A stretch of 50,326 bases of DNA from Xanthobacteraceae bacterium (lineage in GTDB: Bacteria; Pseudomonadota; Alphaproteobacteria; Rhizobiales; Xanthobacteraceae), in contig JASHPW010000100.1 in NCBI GenBank assembly GCA_030037895.1, positions 1 through 50,326 on the forward strand, read 5' to 3'. Position numbers and translations under genes: made by a program. Below the pieces are notes generated by a model, which worked only from the letters and a program-made list of their open reading frames with translations, had not been told where the DNA came from and searched no databases. This document shows, piece after piece, positions 34,728-44,213 of the stretch; position 1 is the stretch's first letter; every line of letters starts with the position of its first letter.

Positions 34728-35684
34728 CTATTTGTCTTCGGTCATCTTGTATTCGATCATCGCCGCTCGCCGCAAATCCTCGAGATAGCGCCTGGCTTTC
34801 TCGCCGAATTTTTGCTGGAACATTTGATCGCGGATTTCGTGCATTTCCGGCGTGTCGGATTTGGTTTCCCTCTTGGCGCAGAGAGCGAACATCTGCACCC
34901 CCTCCGCCGTCGTCTCCGGCGGCGTCAGGTGACCGATCGCCGTGCTGTCGAGAATTTCCCGCAACTGCTGCGGCAGGTCGGCGGAAAACTTCGACACTTG
35001 ATCGCGTACCGCGACGTTATTGAGAGCACGCGCGAATGCAACGCCCTCGTCGCAGTTCGTGAAGCGGCCCCGCAAGGCTTCGGCGTCGCGCTTGCGGGCT
35101 TCGTAAACGGCGTCCGGCGAACCGCGCGGCACGATGAGGACGACGGGGCGCATGATGTATTCGTAGCCGACGTCGTCCTTTTCGTCGGGCTTGTGCAGCT
35201 TGAGTTGCGCTTCGACATCCTTGTCACTGATTTCGAGGCTCGCCTTGTAACGTCCGCGCACCAAAACGGTCCAGGCAAGCTGAGCCCGCAACCGGCGCTT
35301 GAGCGTTTCGGCGCTGGTGCCGTCTTTGGCAAGCAAGTCCGTCAGCTTTTTCGCGTCCAAGCCCATGCGGGTGGCGACGCCGGCAAAGGACTTGTCCACT
35401 TCCGAATCGGAGATGTCGACACCGAAACGCTTGGCCTCCTTTACTTCCAAAATCTCGTCGATGAGGCTGTCGAGCACTTCCTTGCGCGTCGGCACCTTTC
35501 GCATGCTCAGTTGAATGAACTTGCTGCGATACTCGACGTCAAGCGTCGTAATCGGCTGACCATTAACGAACACAACGACCTGTTGCGAGCGGGCGGTGCC
35601 GGGACACGCGAGCATGATCGCCGCGCCGAGCATGGCCGCGATCAAAGCCTTCCGGCGGTGACGGGGTGCGATCAACGATATCAC
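34728..35684 (-). CDS. SurA-like periplasmic chaperone / peptidylprolyl isomerase
   Basis: A roughly 318-residue exported protein with an N-terminal SurA domain (QQVVVFVNGQPITTLDVEY, then a helical stretch with DSLIDEILEVKEAKRFG) and a weak C-terminal PPIase-like region (YEYIMRPVVLIVPRG). SurA escorts beta-barrel proteins, including LptD, to the Bam complex. The GTG at 35684 is chosen because it leads straight into a signal peptide (RHRRKALIAAMLGAAIMLA). Paired ATGs at 35747/35744 and an open frame to 35933 are alternatives; no start has a clear ribosome-binding site. Position before pdxA-rsmA is conserved. The lptD gene normally found just upstream is absent. Confidence 0.8.
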   Translation of the reverse strand: MISLIAPRHRRKALIAAMLGAAIMLACPGTARSQQVVVFVNGQPITTLDVEYRSKFIQLSMRKVPTRKEVLDSLIDEILEVKEAKRFGVDISDSEVDKSFAGVATRMGLDAKKLTDLLAKDGTSAETLKRRLRAQLAWTVLVRGRYKASLEISDKDVEAQLKLHKPDEKDDVGYEYIMRPVVLIVPRGSPDAVYEARKRDAEALRGRFTNCDEGVAFARALNNVAVRDQVSKFSADLPQQLREILDSTAIGHLTPPETTAEGVQMFALCAKRETKSDTPEMHEIRDQMFQQKFGEKARRYLEDLRRAAMIEYKMTEDK

Positions 35685-35866
35685 CTCTTGCTCATTCTCG
35701 AGCGGCGCCGCCGCCGTCTCCTCCTTCGTTACCCATCGTATCATCATATCTGATTTGGTCGCCTGCATCGAGCACATGGCGGCGGTTGCTCCGGCGCCAC
35801 GTGGTTGCGCCGGCTCGGGCGTCACCCGCGAGAACCAGCGCGGAAACGGGTCGATCGGACGTGCCA

Positions 35867-36958
35867 CTATCCGTCCTCCTGGTACAACAGCACGACAAAT
35901 CCGGTCAGGCCGCCGACCAGTACCGGAATCCATGCCGCCAATATCGGCGATATCAACTCCGACGTGCTCATGTCCTCCGTGACTTTTGACAGGACGAACA
36001 GGAGAAAGCCGGCGGACACGCCGCTCAGGATCATCTTCTGCACGCCGCCGAAACGGAAAAAGCGTAGGCTCACCGAGGCGGCGAGCAAGACCATGGCCGT
36101 GAGCAGGAATGGGCGCGCCAATAGCAAGTGATATTGCAGCCGGTACCCCGCGGCGGCCACTCCCGCCCGATCCGCCATCTCGATATAGGAAGGGAGTTGC
36201 CAGAATGGCACCGTTTCGGGCGTGGCGAAGCTCTCCCGCACCTGCTCGAGGGTTAAGTTGGTGTTGAGCCGATAGCTGTCCCGGAGCGTGGGCGGTTTGC
36301 CGCTCGCATAGACCCGGGCTTCTTCAAGCCGCCAATAGCCCGGCTCCAGCGTGGCGCTCCTTGCTTCGACCCGCTCCTGGAATTGGCCGGCGCGGTTGAA
36401 GGTATATACGCTGACGCCGCCGAGCTGGGCGCCTTGCTCGCGGCTAGACTTGGCGTTGATGATGGCCGCGCCGGCGTTGGTTTTCTGTCGCACCCAGAAG
36501 CCGATCGAGCTTTCCTGCAGCGTCGAGGAAGGAAGCTCGCCCATCACCTCGGCCTCAATGCGTTTCGAGCGCTCGTGCAGGACTGCGGCGATGGGATTGT
36601 AGAGCGTGGTGGCAACCGTGCCGAACAGGAACGCCGCGATCATTGCCGGCGCCACGAATTGCCAGGCGGAAAGGCCGGCGGCGCGCGCAACGACCAGTTC
36701 GAGGCGACGGGAGAGCGTCAAATAGCAGGACATTCCGCCCACCAGCACCGCGAACGGCATGATGCGCTCGGCGAGCTGGGGCACGCGGAACATGGAAATC
36801 TGGGCGAGGAGCCAGGACGTGGCATGGGGCCAGTCGGCGCCGCGGCGCATGAGTTCGATATAGTCGATCAACGCCGCAAGCGCGACGACGCCCCCGAACG
36901 AGGCGATCACGGCGTTGAGAAAGCGCAATCCAAAGTAGCGAGCAAGCATGCCGGTCAT
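35867..36958 (-). CDS. lptG: LPS export ABC transporter permease LptG
   Basis: LptG is one of two permeases of the LptB2FG transporter, which extracts lipopolysaccharide from the inner membrane. The 363-residue product starts MTGMLARYFGLRFLNAVI at 36958. It has three N-terminal hydrophobic segments (residues about 12-120), a periplasmic beta-jellyroll region (about 125-260) and three C-terminal segments (about 275-360). It lies 11 bases after lptF. Which of the pair is F or G rests on order (F first) and on similarity of the N-terminus to alphaproteobacterial LptG. Confidence 0.9.
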   Translation of the reverse strand: MTGMLARYFGLRFLNAVIASFGGVVALAALIDYIELMRRGADWPHATSWLLAQISMFRVPQLAERIMPFAVLVGGMSCYLTLSRRLELVVARAAGLSAWQFVAPAMIAAFLFGTVATTLYNPIAAVLHERSKRIEAEVMGELPSSTLQESSIGFWVRQKTNAGAAIINAKSSREQGAQLGGVSVYTFNRAGQFQERVEARSATLEPGYWRLEEARVYASGKPPTLRDSYRLNTNLTLEQVRESFATPETVPFWQLPSYIEMADRAGVAAAGYRLQYHLLLARPFLLTAMVLLAASVSLRFFRFGGVQKMILSGVSAGFLLFVLSKVTEDMSTSELISPILAAWIPVLVGGLTGFVVLLYQEDG

Positions 36959-36969
36959 CGACCCGCTCC

Positions 36970-38121
36970 TCAACTCGTCGTCTCCGGCGCCATGCGGTTG
37001 CCAACGGCGGTGGCAATGTTCGCCACCACCGCGGCGGGCTCGAAGGCTTGCCCGCGCGCAATCAGCCAGAATCCGGCAAAGATCGAACCGATGAGCGCAA
37101 CAAACGGCACGGCCAGGACGCTCGGCACGTGGGTGCCGACAATGATGCTGACGAAACTGATAATGCGGAGCAGCGACACCGCGCCGATCATGCTCAACAG
37201 CGCCAGCGCGCGGCCTTGCCTGTTGGTTTGCGGCGAACCGAGGAAGGCGTAGGCCAGCACGACGAACGTGAACGGATAAAGCAGCGACGCGAGGCGATCG
37301 TACAGTTCCGATCGATATTGGTTCTGCTGCAGAACCGGCTCGTTGGGACTCGGCCACAACAAATCCCAGATGTATCTCTCGTGCGCGTTGTAGGTGACGC
37401 TTTGCGGGCCGGCGCTGAACTTTGACAGATCGAAGGCGTAACGATCAAACGTCACGATGCGCGGATCGCGCTTGCCGGCTTCGAGGCGCTGAATGCTGCC
37501 GTGCTCGAGTACGAGGAAGGAGCCATTGTCGTTCTTAACGATCTCGCCCTGCTCGGCGAGATAGGTGGAGTGTTCCTGGGGGTCACGTTGGTCGTCGAGA
37601 AATATGCCGATCAGCAGTCCGTTCGGCCGCCGGTCGGCGATGTGGAAGGTGAGATTGCCGCCGACAACGGTGAAGCGGCCGGGTTGCACGATATTGGTGA
37701 GGATATCGGCGCGCACTTCCGTGGCCCAGTCGCGCAGCTTGCGCAAGCTGAGGGGCGAGACATAGGTGGCCATGGCGGCGACCAGAAGGGAAACCACGAA
37801 ACCCGCGGCGAGGAAGGGGCGAAGCAACCGCCATGGCGAAACGCCGGCGGCGTTCATCACGATGATCTCGGAATCCGAGCTGAGCTTGTTGAGCACATGC
37901 GCGGCGGACAGCACCAGCGCAATCGGCGCGATGATCATGATCAGAAGCGGAATAAACAGTCCGGTGATGCCCATGAAGACAAATAGCGTTTGCCGCTGGC
38001 TCGTGATCAAGTCGAATTCCCGCATCGCCTGTGTGAACCACATCACGATGGTCAGGCTGACGAGCGTGATCACGAACGCAACCATGGTGGTGCGGAACAC
38101 GTAGCGGCCGATTGACCCCAT
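36970..38121 (-). CDS. lptF: LPS export ABC transporter permease LptF
   Basis: The partner permease to LptG. The 383-residue product starts MGSIGRYVFRTTMVAF at 38121; an earlier Met adds 16 unlike residues. The YjgP/YjgQ fold is visible: hydrophobic segments near 13-120, a hydrophilic periplasmic domain (about 130-260), and a C-terminal cluster with FTFVVLAYAFLGSP. SDSEIIVMNAAGVSPWRL is the coupling-helix region contacting LptB. It is the first gene of the leftward lptF-lptG-surA-pdxA-rsmA operon and is divergent from pepA. Confidence 0.92.
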   Translation of the reverse strand: MGSIGRYVFRTTMVAFVITLVSLTIVMWFTQAMREFDLITSQRQTLFVFMGITGLFIPLLIMIIAPIALVLSAAHVLNKLSSDSEIIVMNAAGVSPWRLLRPFLAAGFVVSLLVAAMATYVSPLSLRKLRDWATEVRADILTNIVQPGRFTVVGGNLTFHIADRRPNGLLIGIFLDDQRDPQEHSTYLAEQGEIVKNDNGSFLVLEHGSIQRLEAGKRDPRIVTFDRYAFDLSKFSAGPQSVTYNAHERYIWDLLWPSPNEPVLQQNQYRSELYDRLASLLYPFTFVVLAYAFLGSPQTNRQGRALALLSMIGAVSLLRIISFVSIIVGTHVPSVLAVPFVALIGSIFAGFWLIARGQAFEPAAVVANIATAVGNRMAPETTS

Positions 38122-38337
38122 CGGACTGACATCCCGCTGACCGGCGACGCGAAGGCCGCATCGGCTCACCGCGACCGCCTTGTGCCCGCCGAGCCGAACT
38201 CCCGCAGCGCCGGCATTTTCATGCTTTCACAAAATGGCCTCGCCAAGGCAAACCCGTTGAACCTGCACGACAAGGATTCGACGCCGTCGTGCGGCGCGGG
38301 CGGGAGTGGAGATGCCCCGGATTTCGTCAGAAGGCGC

Positions 38338-38366
38338 TTGGCACGGTCGCGCGGTCCGGTTCATAA
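38338..38366 (+). promoter_or_regulatory. Candidate sigma-70-type promoter of pepA
   Basis: TTGGCA (38338-38343) and TCATAA (38361-38366) are spaced by 17 bases, 54 bases before the pepA start. The match is moderate and high-GC alphaproteobacterial promoters vary, so this is a tentative call. Confidence 0.3.
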
Positions 38367-38420
38367 GTCGGATTCCGGACGACGCTGGCGATCCGGCTCG
38401 CCGGCCGACAAGAACCGATT

Positions 38421-39914
38421 ATGGCTGATTCCTTCAAGCTCAGCTTTGCCCCGTTCGCCCGCTTGCGCGGGGTTCTTATTACGTTCTGCGCCGAAAACCT
38501 GAAGTTCGGCTCGGCAACTCAAAAGGCCCTATCGCCGATTGGCGATTTGGTTCGCCGTGCTGCCGCCGCGGATCGCTTCACCGGCAAGAACGGATCGACG
38601 CTCGATATCATTGCGCCTGCGGGCCTCGGCGCGCCGCGCCTCGTCGTGGTCGGGACCGGCAAAGAGAGCGGATTCAAAGATCGCGATCTCGTCAAACTCG
38701 GCGGCGTCGCTATGGGAAAAGTGCCGATCTCCGCGGCGCAGACGACTATCTTTGCCGAATCTGCGGCCGGCGCGTTCAAGAGCGATCAGGTCGTTGATCT
38801 GGCGCTCGGCGTTCGGCTGCGTGCCTATACGTTCGACCGCTACAAGACCAAACGCAAGGAAGGGGAGGAGCGGGCGGACAAGGTCGAGGTGAATTTCGCC
38901 TGTGCCAATCCCGCCGCGGCAGAGCGGGCCTGGGCGCGCAAATCGGCCGTCGCCGACGGCGTCGTCATGGCGCGCGACCTCATCAACGAGCCGGCGAACG
39001 TGCTCTATCCGGGCGAATTCGCCCGCCGGGCGTCGGGCTTGAGACGGCTCGGAGCCGTCGTCGACGTGCTCGACGTTGCGGCGATGAGGAAGCTCGGCAT
39101 GGGCGCGCTCCTTGGCGTCGGGCAGGGGTCGGCGCATGAACCGAAAGTCGTGGTCATGCGCTGGAACGGCGGCAAACGGGACCTTGCGCCGATTGCGTTC
39201 ATCGGCAAGGGCGTGTGTTTCGACAGCGGCGGCATCTCGATCAAGCCGGCGCAAGGCATGGAGGACATGAAGGGCGACATGGCGGGGGCCGCCTGCGTCG
39301 TCGGCCTTATGCACGCGCTCGCCGCGCGCAAGGCCAAGGTCAACGCGATCGGCGTCATCGGACTGGTGGAAAATATGCCCGACGGCAAGGCGCAACGGCC
39401 GGGTGACATCGTCACCACCATGTCGGGGCAGACGATCGAGATCATCAATACCGACGCCGAGGGCCGCCTCGTCCTCGCCGACGTGTTGCACTACGTCAAC
39501 AAGCGGTTCAAACCGCGATTTATGATCGATCTGGCGACGCTCACCGGCGCGATCATGGTCGCGCTCGGACAGGAATATGCCGGCCTGTTCGCCAACGACG
39601 ACAAACTCGCCGAACGTCTGACGAAAGCGGGAGAAGCGACCGGCGAGCGCGTATGGCGCATGCCGCTCGGAGCCGAGTATGACAAAATCATCGATTCGAA
39701 ATTCGCCGACATGAAGAACACCGGCGGGCGCTGGGCCGGCTCGATCACCGCGGCGCAATTACTTCAGCGCTTCGTCGGCAAAACGCCGTGGGCGCATCTC
39801 GATATCGCCGGCACCGCGCTCGGCTCGCCGCAAACCGACATCAACAAAAGCTGGAGCGCGGGCTGGGGCGTGCGCCTGCTCGACCGGCTCGTCGCGGACC
39901 ATTACGAGCGCTGA
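38421..39914 (+). CDS. pepA: Leucyl aminopeptidase (M17 family)
   Basis: A cytosolic two-metal aminopeptidase that trims N-terminal residues. The 497-residue product has the small N-terminal domain (1-165) and the catalytic domain with the M17 signature [12 protein letters not shown] near residue 343. Metal and catalytic residues lie in [18 protein letters not shown] and MKGDMAGA. In some bacteria PepA also binds DNA, but nothing here shows that. It is divergent from lptF and 23 bases before holC, an arrangement typical of Proteobacteria. Confidence 0.96.
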   Translation: MADSFKLSFAPFARLRGVLITFCAENLKFGSATQKALSPIGDLVRRAAAADRFTGKNGSTLDIIAPAGLGAPRLVVVGTGKESGFKDRDLVKLGGVAMGKVPISAAQTTIFAESAAGAFKSDQVVDLALGVRLRAYTFDRYKTKRKEGEERADKVEVNFACANPAAAERAWARKSAVADGVVMARDLINEPANVLYPGEFARRASGLRRLGAVVDVLDVAAMRKLGMGALLGVGQGSAHEPKVVVMRWNGGKRDLAPIAFIGKGVCFDSGGISIKPAQGMEDMKGDMAGAACVVGLMHALAARKAKVNAIGVIGLVENMPDGKAQRPGDIVTTMSGQTIEIINTDAEGRLVLADVLHYVNKRFKPRFMIDLATLTGAIMVALGQEYAGLFANDDKLAERLTKAGEATGERVWRMPLGAEYDKIIDSKFADMKNTGGRWAGSITAAQLLQRFVGKTPWAHLDIAGTALGSPQTDINKSWSAGWGVRLLDRLVADHYER

Positions 39915-39937
39915 TCGGCAACCGGACCAAATCGCGG

Positions 39938-40390
39938 ATGACTGAAATCGTCTTCTATCACCTGAACGGACAGCCGCCGGAACAGATCTTGCCGGCGCTG
40001 TTGCAGAAGTCGCTCGAGCGCGGTTGGCGCGTCGTGGTGCAGGCGTCTTCGGAAGAGCGCGTCGATGCGCTCGACGCGCATCTGTGGACCTGGCGCGATG
40101 ACGCCTTTCTTCCGCACGGGACCTGGCGCGACGCCGAAGCCGCCGAGCAGCCCATCCTGTTGACCCTCAATGATGATAATCCGAACCGCGCCGCGGTGCG
40201 CTTCCTTGTCGAGGGCGCGGCCATGCCGGCCGACGCCTCCATTTACCAGCGCGTCGTCCTGGTGTTCGACGGCGAAGACAGCGACGCGGTTGAGGCGGCG
40301 CGCGCACGCTGGGCGGACGCCAAATCCGCCGGCTTCGAGGTGACATACTGGCAGGCTGACGAAAAAGGGCGCTGGCGGCGCCGGACCTGA
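39938..40390 (+). CDS. holC: DNA polymerase III subunit chi
   Basis: Chi links the clamp loader to single-stranded-DNA-binding protein. The 150-residue product starts MTEIVFYHLNGQPPEQILPA, with the family segments LLQKSLERGWRVVVQ, LWTWRDDAFLPHG and QPILLT. ATG 39938 is preferred; the frame is open to 39788 inside pepA but is not homologous there. The pepA-holC pair is conserved. A small palindrome (40424-40440) follows the gene. Confidence 0.93.
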   Translation: MTEIVFYHLNGQPPEQILPALLQKSLERGWRVVVQASSEERVDALDAHLWTWRDDAFLPHGTWRDAEAAEQPILLTLNDDNPNRAAVRFLVEGAAMPADASIYQRVVLVFDGEDSDAVEAARARWADAKSAGFEVTYWQADEKGRWRRRT

Positions 40391-40423
40391 ATACCAGATG
40401 AGATCCGGGTGCGGCCGATTCCC

Positions 40424-40440
40424 ATATCTCATTGAGATAT
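40424..40440. terminator. Short AT-rich palindrome after holC
   Basis: ATATCTCA and TGAGATAT flank a single T, 34 bases after holC, in a locally AT-rich segment that also contains CTTTTCTATCTTAATCATTT. It could be a weak terminator or an operator for the gene at 40548. The stem is too AT-rich to be a confident terminator. Confidence 0.3.
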
Positions 40441-40547
40441 AAGGCTTTTCTATCTTAATCATTTGCCTGAGGAGATCGTCGCAAATCCAGCCCTGCAATA
40501 CTATATTCTTTGCTCGCCGTTCAGATTGAATGCTATAGTGCGGTTCC

Positions 40548-40907
40548 ATGAACAAACGTTCAGTGAAAACGCGGCCGACAAGAACCAGCCGCGATGAAGT
40601 CGTCAGTAAGGCTCGTTCGCGACAAGTTTCGGGGACGCCAGAACCGAATCATGCCGTGACCATCGGCGCCGCGAGCGGTGCTCACCCGGTTGCGGTGCGC
40701 AGCCCGGTCTTGCGCGCGCATAAGTTCCGAGTCGGCCAAACCGTGTTGTACACGTCGAGCCCCATCAGTCGTCCGGGCGCGAGCGGAACCTACAAAGTCG
40801 TCAAGCTGTTGCCGTCCGATGGCGACGATTATCAATATCGGATCAAAAATCCGGGTGAAGCGTTTGAGCGCGTGGCGAAAGAAAGCCAACTTGAGCTCGA
40901 TCACTGA
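40548..40907 (+). CDS. Conserved hypothetical protein
   Basis: A 119-residue protein. The first 50 residues are basic and probably disordered. The second half is compact (HKFRVGQTVLYTSSPIS, then GTYKVVKLLP and YRIKNPGEAFERVAKESQL) and looks like a small SH3-like beta-barrel domain. Similar short proteins are common in Bradyrhizobium-like genomes, without known function. It starts at ATG 40548 within an AT-richer stretch and stands alone. Confidence 0.6.
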   Translation: MNKRSVKTRPTRTSRDEVVSKARSRQVSGTPEPNHAVTIGAASGAHPVAVRSPVLRAHKFRVGQTVLYTSSPISRPGASGTYKVVKLLPSDGDDYQYRIKNPGEAFERVAKESQLELDH

Positions 40908-41061
40908 GCGCAAAATTTTTGCGAACGCGACCCGGCCGGACGGCAAAGCCGACTGTAACGCGCCGTTCGTCGGAGAGGCTTAAGGGCTGGCGCCTGCAAG
41001 GTCTCTGCGCCATACTTTGCTCTCGGGAGTGGCGTACCGTCCCGTGAGTGGGTTGGGGTTG

Positions 41062-42144
41062 ATGTTCGGTTTTGTTTCCGAGATCGAAGGCCTGAGGGCG
41101 CAGCCGTGGGTTGTGGCCGCAGCGGCGGCGTTGTTCGTCGTTGTCTGTGTGTTGGCTTTCGTCTCGCCGCGGACAAGAAGGAGCGCTGCGCGGAGCGCCA
41201 TTTTCGTCGTTCTCGGCGCCGCGCTCGGCGCCGCAATCATGTGGGCTCTGCTCGATCGTGCGGCCGTCGCCGACCAGGCGGCCGAACGCCGGGCCCTCGA
41301 AATGCGCGCGGCGGAGTTGGCAGCGCGAACGCTCGCGCCGGGTTCGCCGCTGGCCTGCGTCGACGATCTGACCGGCGAGACCGTCGCGGCGGCGTGCGAA
41401 AAGGCGATCTTCGCCTCTCCCGCTGCTGTGGCCAGCGCCACCTCCTATGTCGCGGCGCGGCTTGCTTTGCTTGCGGATGTCGAAGCCTATGTCGGAGGCG
41501 GCGGCGCGGAGATCGACGACGTGCTGCTGCCGCTGCGCCGTTCGCTCGAAGCCGACCGCTTCGGCTTCCTCGCCCATCTGCTGGCGACGCGCGACGGCTG
41601 CACCGGCGAGCATTGCCCGGCCTTTGCGCTCCTGCGCGATCCGGGCCGGGTGCGCGCCAATCTGAGCGACGGGAAGCTCGATCGGTATCTTGAATCCTAT
41701 CAGACCTTGTGGGCGAAGTCGGCCGACGGGGCGGTCGCCGATGCGACACAGGCCCAGCCCAACGCGCAAGCCCCCCGCAAAGTGGTGGACATCGACTTTC
41801 CTTCGGCGGCGTCGATCCCGCCGGTGAGCATCATGAACCCCGAGCCTACGGGGCCGGTCCTGCCCGGCGTGGCCGCGGCCGCTGCCGCCAATCCCAACCC
41901 GCACCCGGCAAGCCGCTCGTCATCGCGACGTCCGCACAAGCAAGCCACCAATCCTTCTCCCCCAACCGCTGCCCGGGCCGCTTCTTTGGACGCGCCAGCG
42001 GCGACCGAGCCGATCTGGCCGGAGCCGGTCCCGCTGCCACCGCAGACAGCCACGGCGCCGGCGAGCGGCCCGGCGCCCATGCAGCTCAGTCCGTTCCCGG
42101 CTGCGCCCAATGCAAGCGCCGGCATGATTTTGCACGCGCAATGA
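41062..42144 (+). CDS. Membrane-anchored hypothetical protein with a Pro-rich tail
   Basis: A 360-residue protein from ATG 41062 (an upstream start at 41017 adds 15 residues). Two hydrophobic segments lie near the N-terminus (PWVVAAAAALFVVVCVLAFV and SAIFVVLGAALGAAIMWALL). A helical domain follows to about residue 220, with two CxxxxC-like cysteine pairs, including CTGEHC. The last 130 residues are rich in Pro, Ala and Ser and appear disordered. I do not recognise the family. It lies 77 bases before the biotin carboxylase gene on the same strand. Confidence 0.6.
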   Translation: MFGFVSEIEGLRAQPWVVAAAAALFVVVCVLAFVSPRTRRSAARSAIFVVLGAALGAAIMWALLDRAAVADQAAERRALEMRAAELAARTLAPGSPLACVDDLTGETVAAACEKAIFASPAAVASATSYVAARLALLADVEAYVGGGGAEIDDVLLPLRRSLEADRFGFLAHLLATRDGCTGEHCPAFALLRDPGRVRANLSDGKLDRYLESYQTLWAKSADGAVADATQAQPNAQAPRKVVDIDFPSAASIPPVSIMNPEPTGPVLPGVAAAAAANPNPHPASRSSSRRPHKQATNPSPPTAARAASLDAPAATEPIWPEPVPLPPQTATAPASGPAPMQLSPFPAAPNASAGMILHAQ

Positions 42145-42221
42145 GTTGAACGGAGTTGAACGGCTCGCTCAAGGCGGGCGGCTCTGGTTGATCCTTGCGC
42201 CAGCGGTAGTATGCGCCCGCC

Positions 42222-44204
42222 ATGTTCGGTTCCGTCCTGATCGCTAACCGCGGCGAAATCGCTTGCCGCATCGCGCGCACCGCCAAGCGGCTCGGCATGC
42301 GCACGATTGCGGTCTATTCGACCGCGGACGCGCGGGCGTTGCATCGGCGATTGTGCGACGAAGCCCATTGCATCGGTCCCGCAGAGCCGCGCGAGAGCTA
42401 TCTCTCGATCGAACGGTTGCTCGAGGTCGCCAAGACGGCCGGCGCCGAATGCGTTCACCCCGGCTATGGCTTCTTGTCCGAGAACGCGGATTTCGCTGAC
42501 GCCTGCGCGCAAGCCGGTCTGGTGTTCGTGGGTCCGCCTGCCGCGGCGATCCGCGCCATGGGACTCAAGGATCGCGCCAAAGCGCTGATGGAAAAAGCCG
42601 GCGTGCCGATCGTGCCCGGCTATCACGGGGAGCGGCAGGACGCGAAGTTCCTCAAGGAGAAGGCTTACGAGATCGGCTATCCGGTGCTGATCAAGCCGGC
42701 GGCGGGCGGCGGCGGGCGCGGGCTGCGCCGCGTCGACAAGCACGCCGACTTCGAGGACGCGCTCGCAGGCGCGCTCCGCGAAGTGGGGACGGCGTTCGGC
42801 TCGAGCCGCGTTTTGATCGAAAAATATATCCCGGCGCCGCGCCACATCGAGATGCAAGTCTTCGCCGACCGGCACGGCCAGGTCATTCATCTCGGCGAGC
42901 GCGATTGCTCCTTGCAGCGCCGCCACCAGAAGGTGATCGAAGAAGCGCCGGCGCCCGGCATGACGGCGGATTTGCGCGCGCAGATGGGCGCCGCTGCGGT
43001 CGAGGCGGCCAAGGCCGTCGGCTATGTCGGCGCCGGCACGGTCGAGTTCGTCGCCGACGGCAGCAAGGGGCTGCGGGCGGGTGCTTTCTGGTTCATCGAA
43101 ATGAATACCCGGCTGCAGGTCGAACATCCGGTGACCGAGACGGTCACCGGCCTCGATCTTGTCGCCTGGCAATTTCAGGTGGCTGCCGGGGAAAAGCTGC
43201 CGCTGACGCAGGCACGGATCCGGTTCGACGGTCACGCGATCGAGGCGCGGGTTTATGCCGAAGATCCCGAGACTGGTTTCCTGCCGTCGCCCGGCACGAT
43301 CGCCGCATTGGAGCTGCCCGGCGATGTTCGCGTCGACAGCGGCGTCGAAGCTGGCGGCGAGGTGACGCCGTTCTACGACCCGATGATTGCCAAGCTGATC
43401 GCCCAGGGAAGCACGCGCGAACAGGCGATCGACCGGCTCGCGGCTGCGCTCGATCGCACCCTGGTCGTCGGCGTGCGCAGCAATGTCACCTTCCTCGGCG
43501 CGCTCTGCCGCTCGGAGGCGTTCCGGCAGGGGAGGGTCGATACCGGCTTCATCGATCGCAATCTCGCCGCGCTCGGCGCGGTGCCGCACGACCGCGACCG
43601 CGCCGCCGCGGCGCTCGGCGTTGCGCGCCTTCTTGCAGCGGCGCAAACGGACGAGGATTCGGCTGCCGACGGCGACGCGGCGCCGCATGGCAGCGGCTTT
43701 GCCGCGGATTCGGATTCGCCATGGGCCGCGCGCGACGGTTTCCAGCTCGGCGGCAGCCGTTCGATCACCGTTCCGATCCTCATCGACGGGGAGGGCGCGA
43801 GCGCGACGGTGAGCTTCGCAGGGGATGGTATGCACGTTGCGGTCGACGGCGCGGCTACGGCCGACGATGCGCGGGTGTTCGAAGCGGGCCCGGATGTTTA
43901 CGTTCTGCGGCAAGGCCGGCAGACCCGCGTGCGCCTCAGGGACGTTTCCGTCGCCACACCGGAGGCGGCCGCGGGTGACGGCGTGGTCAAGGCGCCGATG
44001 CACGGCAAGGTGCTGGAGCTTTTCGTCGGCGCGGGCGATCGCGTCGGCGCCGGAGAGCGCGTCGCCGTGATCGAAGCCATGAAGATGGAGCATACGCTGC
44101 GCGCGCCCTATGCGGGAGTTGTCGCGGCGGTCGCGGTCGCCGCCGGCGCCCAGGTTGTGGAAGGCGGAAAGATCATGGTGATCGAACCGGTCGAGAAAGG
44201 CTAA
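42222..44204 (+). CDS. Acyl-CoA carboxylase biotin carboxylase / carrier subunit (MccA/PccA-type)
   Basis: A 660-residue alpha subunit of the acetyl/propionyl/3-methylcrotonyl-CoA carboxylase group. Domains in order: biotin carboxylase N-terminal domain (FGSVLIANRGEIACRIARTA), ATP-grasp with KPAAGGGGRGLRR, the catalytic ERDCSLQRRHQKVIEEAP and EMNTRLQVEHPVTE, a linker, and the C-terminal biotinyl domain with EAMKMEH (biotin Lys621). Overall length matches MccA/PccA. No carboxyltransferase beta subunit, dehydrogenase or hydratase gene lies nearby, so the substrate cannot be read from context. The DUF1489 gene follows 9 bases on. Confidence 0.9.
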   Translation: MFGSVLIANRGEIACRIARTAKRLGMRTIAVYSTADARALHRRLCDEAHCIGPAEPRESYLSIERLLEVAKTAGAECVHPGYGFLSENADFADACAQAGLVFVGPPAAAIRAMGLKDRAKALMEKAGVPIVPGYHGERQDAKFLKEKAYEIGYPVLIKPAAGGGGRGLRRVDKHADFEDALAGALREVGTAFGSSRVLIEKYIPAPRHIEMQVFADRHGQVIHLGERDCSLQRRHQKVIEEAPAPGMTADLRAQMGAAAVEAAKAVGYVGAGTVEFVADGSKGLRAGAFWFIEMNTRLQVEHPVTETVTGLDLVAWQFQVAAGEKLPLTQARIRFDGHAIEARVYAEDPETGFLPSPGTIAALELPGDVRVDSGVEAGGEVTPFYDPMIAKLIAQGSTREQAIDRLAAALDRTLVVGVRSNVTFLGALCRSEAFRQGRVDTGFIDRNLAALGAVPHDRDRAAAALGVARLLAAAQTDEDSAADGDAAPHGSGFAADSDSPWAARDGFQLGGSRSITVPILIDGEGASATVSFAGDGMHVAVDGAATADDARVFEAGPDVYVLRQGRQTRVRLRDVSVATPEAAAGDGVVKAPMHGKVLELFVGAGDRVGAGERVAVIEAMKMEHTLRAPYAGVVAAVAVAAGAQVVEGGKIMVIEPVEKG

Positions 44205-44213
44205 TCTCGCCGC

